Shown here: positions 56,398 through 64,000 of the stretch, in pieces | Numbering within the stretch: position 1 is the stretch's first letter | Layout: every line of letters begins with the position of its first letter | From: Zygnema cylindricum | Taxonomy: Eukaryota > Streptophyta > Zygnematophyceae > Zygnematales > Zygnemataceae | DNA: 64,000 nt | Assembly: GCA_037447655.1 (NCBI GenBank) | Contig: JBBHKE010001432.1 | Span: 218,018-282,017, forward strand | Direction: 5' to 3' | The notes under the pieces: generated by a model | The model's database searches: none | Told to the model about the DNA's origin: nothing | The model's input: only the letters and a program-made list of their open reading frames with translations | Program-made: the position numbers and the translations under genes

Positions 56398-58254
56398 CAC
56401 CGTACAGTGACAATGAATCCGTAGACATCCTCTGATTGTACATCTGTAAAAAAACATATTCACCTTTGCGAGCGCCCTGAAGTGTTTTGTCCGCTTGTTC
56501 ACCTAACGGAGGTCCCGCTGGCGCGTCTAGTAGGGTAAGTTCCCATGTACTTGTAACTTAGCGAACTTACTTTGTATCTTATCGCGAATCCGCCGGACCC
56601 GGTTTTCAAGTGTCCCTATGTTTGTAACGACGAAATCGTAACTTACGCTTTTGACGATTGTATACGTCGACAATACCTGTGACGGTTGCCAATGTCTACA
56701 ATCTATGGTCGCACGTTATTTTTTGGAACTGCTTGTCACGTCGTATGTCTTAGCGTGACATCGTAGACATATCGCCTTTCAGCCTGTGTCGTTTCACGGT
56801 TGAAAACGAGGCGCTTTACCTTTGCGTCTCCTACCCGGTCGACGTGAAATGGCATCAGAATTTGAAGACCCTTGCAAAAAAGAAATCCATACTGGACGAA
56901 AACGGACAAAACTAAACAAATTCTGTACTTTTTTTCGTCGTATTCGAACTCAAACGGACAAAACATAGCGAATTTTGTACTTTTCTTTGTCCTTAGGAAA
57001 TTGTATAAAAAATTTCGAAAATTACGGCACGTGTGAATATATGTTCCTATTTCATTATGGAAAATACCTAGTTTTAAAACACATCGCGCATGTGTTTTAA
57101 ACGTAAGGTTGAAGATGACGTTTGTTTTCGTGGAAGTGGGTCGAAAAACACAAGACGTCAAATTTTCATATATATTAAATTCGAGGATGACGCAAATTGT
57201 ACTATACAAATTTGCGATTCCTTCTTACGGTTGCAACTTAGGCAGTACAACGCTAAGTTTTACAGGAAAACGACAGAAAAAAAAACCCTTACTTATGCAC
57301 ACGGGGACTGCTAGGATTATTGGGTGAATCGGCGGATCGACCAAATTCACGTTTGTGTTCAGTTTAGGTTCAATTCAGTTTGAGTTTGTGTTCACGTTAT
57401 TTATTGTATTGTTTACGTCCGCAGTTAAGTTTTTGTTACGTTTTCGTTGGACTTTGAGTATTTGTTACGTAAGTATTTATTCGTGTCATTTGGTACTGTA
57501 CGGTTAATTGGTCATTTAGTGCGTAAGACCGAGTACCATGTTTAGGTCCATCGCACGATTAAATTCGGCGCACTTATGTTTTATTACGCTCCAGTTTTTG
57601 TTTCGGCGCGTAAGTGTCCAGTGCGTGTGAATTGTGTTCGTGAGTGGAAAGTCAATGACGTGACGAGTTAGTGGAAGAAGTAGTGCAAACTAAGGGTATG
57701 TCCCCATGTATTTAAGTATCGACTTTAATCTGTCGTTTTCACCGAAAACGCAGTTCTGTACAAGAAAAACTTTAGCCGTACAAAAAATTCAATTCTTTAA
57801 AAGTACAGCAAACCTCAAGTCCATACTTTGAATGTACTTCATGTTTGTCGTCATGTGAACGCATCTTGGCGTTTTCCTTTTTTCGACCCCCTGGCAAGAG
57901 AATCCAGCCCGTCAAAAAGCTTCATCAAAAATCACCTCGCGACCTGATTTCAGGGAAAGTACCGCCCAAACAACGAATGAAAAATGACCCACGCACGCGC
58001 CACATGAGTGGGAAAATTTTAGGACGAGGGAGAGTACTCCCTATTTTTCTCCGTGCCCGTCACGTGCATGTACGGATGGGACGAGGACGAAGGGAAAAAA
58101 AACTGCACGGGTCTCGACCCTCCAATTTCATTCATGGGTCCTCGGTAGAATTTTGCATCGTCGTCGCCTCTCCCCTCTTCCACTCACACTATCACTTTTA
58201 TCTCACACTTTTAAGAACGAGGCACGACAAAACTGGTATGAAATGAAAGATATC
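56398..58254. other. Non-coding stretch, end of copy 1 and unique spacer
   Basis: No gene recognised. A 157-codon frame (56736-57209, -) has no motif. 57689-58254 is the only sequence between the two duplicated blocks; it has a CT-rich segment near 58160-58200. Confidence 0.4.
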
Positions 58255-61060
58255 AAAAAAGGTACAACTGTGGGTGTACTTTATGTATGAACATTGTACG
58301 ACATGACCAAAATGCCGACACGTGTCTTTTCTGGATTCGTTTCCGTAATCCCTAGAGATGTCAAAATCCAATGTCGGGGTGCCACGTGCCTTCCGATGTG
58401 GCAGTGACCATAAACCGCCAAAATCTTCTTCCGCGATCTCAGCATTCTTTCCGGCCGTCCGATTGAATGCCGATTTCAATCATAGCCGTCATAAATATTT
58501 GCGATGTATGTGTTTCGCTATCGAAACAAATGCGCGGTATTTATTTATTCTCCGTACTCGTAATCCGTACTTTTCATAACTGACTTTAGGTATCCCGTAT
58601 ATAGTTGCCGTTAAATGAATTAGCATATATGTTAACGTTTATATATTTATTAAACCCTATATCGTCTATCACTAATCCTATACTAAATGGATGAGGCTAC
58701 CGGCTACCAGCGGCATTACCTATCCGTAGGTACCAGGATCAAATCCTGTAAGCGACAGCTTTCCTTTTGAAAATCAACTACTTTACTACCCCGTAAATCT
58801 CTGGATAACATAGGCAGCCACGGCACTAGCTTCCTTTCCAACTTCTCAGTGACTGCAACAAGTGTGGGAGTTAGAGAGAGAAGTGAGTTGGAGAGAGAAG
58901 TTAGAGACAAATTTTTTTTCGGCTTCTTTTTTTGCACTTTGTTTTAGACCTAGAAAATACTAAAAGAACCATCAATTTCTACACGCATGATGTACAAAAG
59001 AGTAAGGTTTAAATTGCTTTATAAAAAGAAAGGAAACCCAAAATTGTTAACCGCTATATGTATTTATAGTTAACTCGGGCCAATGAATGAGCGACATATA
59101 GTGATAATTATTAAATGGATTCATATCAAACAAATGTTAAGTTAGAAATAGGAATATATCGACTATATCTAAGAGGCAACCGATACACAACACAAATTGT
59201 TGTTTGTAACATCCACCCAGACGAAATATATAGCTTCGTATAATTTTAGGACTTTTATAGGATTATTTTAGTTCATTTTAATGTGTAAACTTAAAATAAT
59301 TAGCGGGCAGTCAAGCTCAAATGGTTTGGTCTTTGCTGTGTGGCTGAAGTTCAAAGGTTCTTTAATTGCATCACCTCACCGTACCATTAAAAAATACATT
59401 TCGTTGATAGAAGCCTCTAAACTGTAAATTTTGTAAAAAATTGACGTATAGTTCAATTTTTTTAAATACACGTCATCAACACTTCCATATGCAGAAAATT
59501 TTATAATTATGATAAAAATTAGAAGCGTCTTTGAGTTCACTTCCAAACCTAGTCGGGCGCGCTACACTATGTATGGATTAGTGTTAATGTCTTTTTCGCC
59601 ACCTAAACCATATTTTTTCCATGCATACTCGTCGCGACGGTCGCGATTTAAAAGAAAGATTTTCCCCCTTCCGGTTGGCGGATCCAATCGAAAACTGGAC
59701 GCTTGTGCATGGGGAAAATACGCGTTTAACGGGCAATAAAACCACTCACACTAATGGCGATACACAGTGCACCGTACAGTGACAATGAATCCGTAGACAT
59801 CCTCTGATTGTACATCTGTAAAAAAACATATTCACCTTTGCGAGCGCCCTGAAGTGTTTTGTCCGCTTGTTCACCTAACGGAGGTCCCGCTGGCGCGTCT
59901 AGTAGGGTAAGTTCCCATGTACTTGTAACTTAGCGAACTTACTTTGTATCTTATCGCGAATCCGCCGGACCCGGTTTTCAAGTGTCCCTATGTTTGTAAC
60001 GACGAAATCGTAACTTACGCTTTTGACGATTGTATACGTCGACAATACCTGTGACGGTTGCCAATGTCTACAATCTATGGTCGCACGTTATTTTTTGGAA
60101 CTGCTTGTCACGTCGTATGTCTTAGCGTGACATCGTAGACATATCGCCTTTCAGCCTGTGTCGTTTCACGGTTGAAAACGAGGCGCTTTACCTTTGCGTC
60201 TCCTACCCGGTCGACGTGAAATGGCATCAGAATTTGAAGACCCTTGCAAAAAAGAAATCCATACTGGACGAAAACGGACAAAACTAAACAAATTCTGTAC
60301 TTTTTTTCGTCGTATTCGAACTCAAACGGACAAAACATAGCGAATTTTGTACTTTTCTTTGTCCTTAGGAAATTGTATAAAAAATTTCGAAAATTACGGC
60401 ACGTGTGAATATATGTTCCTATTTCATTATGGAAAATACCTAGTTTTAAAACACATCGCGCATGTGTTTTAAACGTAAGGTTGAAGATGACGTTTGTTTT
60501 CGTGGAAGTGGGTCGAAAAACACAAGACGTCAAATTTTCATATATATTAAATTCGAGGATGACGCAAATTGTACTATACAAATTTGCGATTCCTTCTTAC
60601 GGTTGCAACTTAGGCAGTACAACGCTAAGTTTTACAGGAAAACGACAGAAAAAAAAACCCTTACTTATGCACACGGGGACTGCTAGGATTATTGGGTGAA
60701 TCGGCGGATCGACCAAATTCACGTTTGTGTTCAGTTTAGGTTCAATTCAGTTTGAGTTTGTGTTCACGTTATTTATTGTATTGTTTACGTCCGTAGTTAA
60801 GTTTTTGTTACGTTTTCATTGGACTTTGAGTATTTGTTACGTAAGTATTTATTCGTGTCATTCGGTACTGTACGGTTAATTGGTTATTTAGTGCGTAAGA
60901 CCGAGTACCATGTTAAGGTCCAGCGCATGATTAAATTCGGCGCACTTATGTTTTATTAGGCGCCAGTTTTTGTTTCGGCGCGTAAGTGTCCAGTGCATGT
61001 GAATTGTGTTTGTGAGTGGAAAGTCAATGACGTGACGAGTTAGTGGAAGAAGTCATGCAG
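58255..61060. repeat. Tandem duplication, copy 2 (~2.8 kb)
   Basis: Second copy of 54883-57688. It contains a truncated element C LTR (58255-58983) and the MITE at 59565-59769, and joins a possible LTR region on its right. Confidence 0.95.
59565..59769. mobile_element. MITE, duplicate of 56193-56397
   Basis: Same sequence as the copy at 56193, present because of the block duplication and not a separate insertion. Confidence 0.65.
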
Positions 61061-61390
61061 ACTAAGTCTTTCTTTATTTAAGGAGAAGTATGGGTATAGA
61101 AATATCATGCAATTTGGGAAGATGCATCATGCAATCTGTGTAGAGATGCATCATGTGTTAAGGAGTGACACATTAAGACGTAGAGAGAGAAGAAGATTTA
61201 AGGAGGGAAGAACTGTGAAGGGGAGAGTTGTATTGAGAAAACTTCGGCTTAATATATATTGATATTTGGCCGACATGTTTTATTGTGAGCCGTGAGTGTT
61301 TTATGTGGAATATGTTTATTTAACCTTCCGCTGTGATATTTATTTTTGTATGTGAGCATCTCAATTGGAGCACTTTATCGATTTATAACA
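61061..61390 (+). repeat. Possible end of an LTR from another retrotransposon
   Basis: Ends in ATTTATAACA, followed after two bases by a TGGTATC primer-site-like sequence. A TATTTAAGG TATA-like word is at about 61075. The left boundary and any partner LTR were not found in the window. Confidence 0.35.
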
Positions 61391-61392
61391 AG

Positions 61393-61407
61393 TGGTATCG
61401 GAACAGG
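61393..61407 (+). other. Primer binding site, full tRNA-iMet 3'-end type
   Basis: TGGTATCGGAACAGG resembles TGGTATCAGAGCCAGG, the complement of the plant initiator tRNA-Met 3' end used by most plant copia elements. It is a different priming type from elements A-E. 61408-62000 after it has purine-rich, possibly gag-derived sequence with no clear motif. Confidence 0.5.
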
Positions 61408-63660
61408 TTAGTGCTCCGGTTCTTAGTTTAAAAGTAAGATGCTTCAGTTTGATTGTAAAATTCAGTGAGGATGTTGAAGCAATAGTAAGAAAAAATGAAG
61501 TTTGTTTCAGAGTTATGTTTGAATTATCGTTTGGCATGATACCTTCAAGTTACAATTCGGATGCACTGCTCCGAAATTCTGTGGATGAATTGCTCAATTT
61601 TCTGAGGGGGAAAGAAGGTGAAAGAGTAGGAGAAATGGTCATCTAAAATTTGGAGGATAACAGTGACGATAATAGGAAGAAGAAAAAGAAAGGTTCCTTA
61701 TTTCCGTCAACAAGGCCAAGGATTTTGGAAATGGTATTTTTTCCCGAAATGCCTTTCTGTGTGCCTTGGGAGAGTGGATTCATATTCGGCAAGTAACATT
61801 TAGGTTCAGCTATGGAGAATTCAAGTTCTGTGACAAAGGAATCCGATCTCAGTTTGAGTTGAAGTAGGTCAGAAAAAGAAGCCGGAGAAAATTAAAGAGA
61901 AGAGTAAAGAAAAAAGAAGACTGAAGAAAAGAAGCAGTGGAAGAGACTGAGAAGGGGAAGAGGCCGAAGAGGCCCCAGAGAATTCCAAGGAGTGAGAAAG
62001 TATGGAAGTTCGAAAATTCTCAAGATTTGAGTGAGGAAGTGGAAGGCGTGAGAAAGGCGTCCGTGAGTGAAGTTAAGTGAAGAAACGAAAGAGAAATATT
62101 ATGTACGGTTGAACTTGACGATTCGCTTGAAGGAAAAGTGAATTTGTTCACGTTTAGTACGGGTGTTTGATATGGTGTTTCGTTTGGGTTGGTGAACCGG
62201 TACAATACCATGTGTATATGGAGTTCCAGTTCCTTTAGGCGTGAAATTTTGACGAAGAAGAAGAGATGTTCTTGTTGTTCTACAACCACCCACTGCAGCA
62301 GGAGGACCTCCAGTAGTAGTGGAAGTAGATATGGAAAACAACAGAAGCTATTAAGCACCTACTCAACAGCCAACTTTCAGCTTACACAAAATATGACTCA
62401 AAAGGCCAATATGCCTCAAATTTCTCACAGTAATACAAAACAAAGTAAACTGACAATTCCCAAAATTGCAGCTCAAATGACGTAGTAAACCATAAGATAT
62501 GATGTTTGGAAGTTTCCCAAAAACTGCCTTTAGAAAATCATATTCCCAAAACTAGAAACTACAAAATTGGCTAAGTCCTAAGTTATATACTCACATTGTG
62601 TATCTACTAGTCTACACTAATTTGGGTAATTGTTACTGCGATTATTACCCTGCCTAACGACAAAATATCTTACCTGTACGTCACTGTACCGTAGTACCTC
62701 AAAAACCTTAATTACTATTTTCCAAAAACCTAATTAATGGAACACTATTTTTTATTACACTAAACTACAAAACAATGTTTATTCGGATATTTTCATAAAT
62801 CGAACCGTACACAAAACGTTCCAGATGCTTAGTCAGCGGTAGTCGCTAAAGTCCAGCCGACTCAGGTCGTGTAGTACGAAGAACCTGAGTGCTTCGTCAC
62901 TTTTAGTCCCACGTGAATCACGCTTGTGGTCCCTCGTAAATCACACTTGTGGTCCAAGGTGAATCGCGTCTGTTGGAACGAATTCAATCGACGATGGTAC
63001 CGTCGAACCGTACCATGTATTTCCGGAATACCCGGTTCAAATTCCGTTCGTCCGATCTTGTGAATCCATTCGTCAACTGCATGACGCGTGTGGCTGATTG
63101 TCGGCGCCACTCCGTAAAACTTCCATACGTTCTCTTACCGATACGTGTCCTTGTAAAAGTACAATATACTATATTGTACTTTTGCTACTGTAACACTAAT
63201 TAAGGTAATTATTACACTAGACTACTTAGAAAATATTTGAAGTTATTTTACCCCTATCTACTGAAATAAAGATTTCTAAATTACAACAGTTCCGTGTCGG
63301 AACGCTGTCGGTTTTCTGCCGACTGTTTCTACCGGCTGTTTTTGTCATTTTTTTGACATTGTCAAACGCTGAACTTACGTGTGGCCGTTATGTTACTTTT
63401 GGTACTCAGTTTGTAACATAATCTCCTACCTCTTAAAAATCCCATTACTACAAACAATCCCAACCACACATTCCACACATTGGAAAATACACATCCACAT
63501 TTGACCACACTCACATAAGGATAAACTTTAAATTAGAATAAGCTTTTGTCCACATAACATTAGCTTGGTCACTTGCCCTCGTGGCTCAACCCTTCTATTA
63601 AGTGTTTTCCACTACTCTCCACTCTTAATAATTCTATCTCTTAACTACTAAAACACTATT
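61408..63660. other. Unassigned region with possible retroelement remains
   Basis: 61650-62080 is GA-rich. 62900-62975 holds three copies of a ~23-bp repeat (GTGAATCACGCTTGTGGTCC). Inverted TAGTCTA...GTGTTAC-like ends at about 62608 and 63228 hint at a decayed TIR element. No gene recognised. Confidence 0.3.
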
Positions 63661-63930
63661 TAGTTAGTAAGAGATTTCAATGCAAAAATGCCTTTTCTCC
63701 AATTTGGTATTAATCGCTCAAGACCAACATCGGCCGAAATTTCCACAAACTTTTCCCAAAGGAAAATATGTCTACTGTCCTCTTACACTTCACTATTTAT
63801 CCATCATCGCCCTGGACTCGCCAGGCCAGAGTTAACGCTCTGTTTTAACAGGCTTTTACCTGGGCCAATCTTTGATCAACAAAGACTCAGACTGACCAAT
63901 GCAAAAACGTGCGAAATCTCTTACTAACTA
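63661..63930. mobile_element. TIR element (270 bp)
   Basis: Perfect 18-base terminal inverted repeats, TAGTTAGTAAGAGATTTC at 63661-63678 and its complement at 63913-63930. AATGCAAAAA follows the left TIR and precedes the right one as a direct repeat. No transposase; a MITE unrelated in its ends to the other two families. Confidence 0.75.
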
Positions 63931-64000
63931 CTTAGCACTTTACTAACCAATCAAGCGTTACATTTCACTACGTAACATTTACGTGCAAAATTGCGCGCCA

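Larger units (their letters stand above)
54883..57688. repeat. Tandem duplication, copy 1 (~2.8 kb)
   Basis: Matches 58255-61060 at a constant offset of 3372. The left edge is inside an LTR at an AAAAAA run. All six short open frames compared are identical in both copies up to about 57430; the last ~260 bases then differ at roughly fifteen positions. Confidence 0.95.

Noticed and set aside
56736-57209. 157-codon frame on the minus strand, repeated at 60108-60581
   Set aside because: No recognisable motif, no splice context, and its repetition is explained by the block duplication.
62189-62485. Possible gag fragment (Thr/Pro/Val-rich frame near 62270)
   Set aside because: A vague likeness to the copia gag N-terminus only; too short and without any conserved motif.

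Overview
Organism. This is a repeat-rich nuclear fragment of a eukaryote, most likely of the green lineage and probably a streptophyte alga of the charophyte kind. The genes have many short exons with GT-AG introns of several hundred bases. The predicted proteins resemble plant-type beta-adaptin, plant THP1/EER5 (PCID2) and the plant GDP-sugar transporter GONST1. The taxonomic call is inference: no rRNA, organelle or marker gene is present.

Host genes. Five can be supported. (1) The 3' end of a beta-adaptin gene lies at 3-2567 (+). (2) A broken TRM61 (tRNA m1A58 methyltransferase) lies at 12802-14414 (+). (3) A complete eight-exon cytochrome P450 of CYP7/CYP8-like type lies at 27239-22258 (-). 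(4) A THP1/PCID2 gene of the TREX-2 mRNA-export complex lies at 29573-36212 (+). (5) A GDP-mannose transporter (GONST1-like) lies at 48209-38149 (-), with its middle exons missing. P450 and THP1 are divergent across about 2.3 kb; THP1 and the transporter are convergent. They are unrelated housekeeping or metabolic genes, not an operon.

Retrotransposons. Ty1/copia elements dominate. Element A (6903-12470, +) is full length, has near-identical 738-bp LTRs, a GTTGT target duplication and an intact 1374-codon gag-pol. Element B (15060-21512, -) is full length but decayed. Element D (41341-44757, -) is a fragment interrupted by element E (44758-~47680, +), which is itself cut off. Element C (51641-55611, -) lacks RT and RNase H. 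The internal regions that can be seen (A, B, C, E) begin with a sequence complementary to the anticodon arm of initiator tRNA-Met, the half-tRNA priming arrangement of Drosophila copia, and in A, E and probably B the gag frame starts inside the LTR and reads through this site. A different LTR end and PBS-like site lies at about 61390.

Other repeats. Two small MITE families with TA target sites (ends CACTGCCC and CACCGTG), another TIR element at 63661-63930, several minisatellites, long purine tracts and microsatellites fill the introns and intergenic DNA. A block of about 2.8 kb is tandemly duplicated (54883-57688 and 58255-61060).

Assembly. Next to a 10-N gap (40990-40999), bases 41000-41339 are an exact reversed but not complemented copy of 41393-41732. 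DNA recombination does not readily make such a copy, so this is probably a gap-filling error, and the whole transposon block inside the transporter gene should be treated with suspicion.
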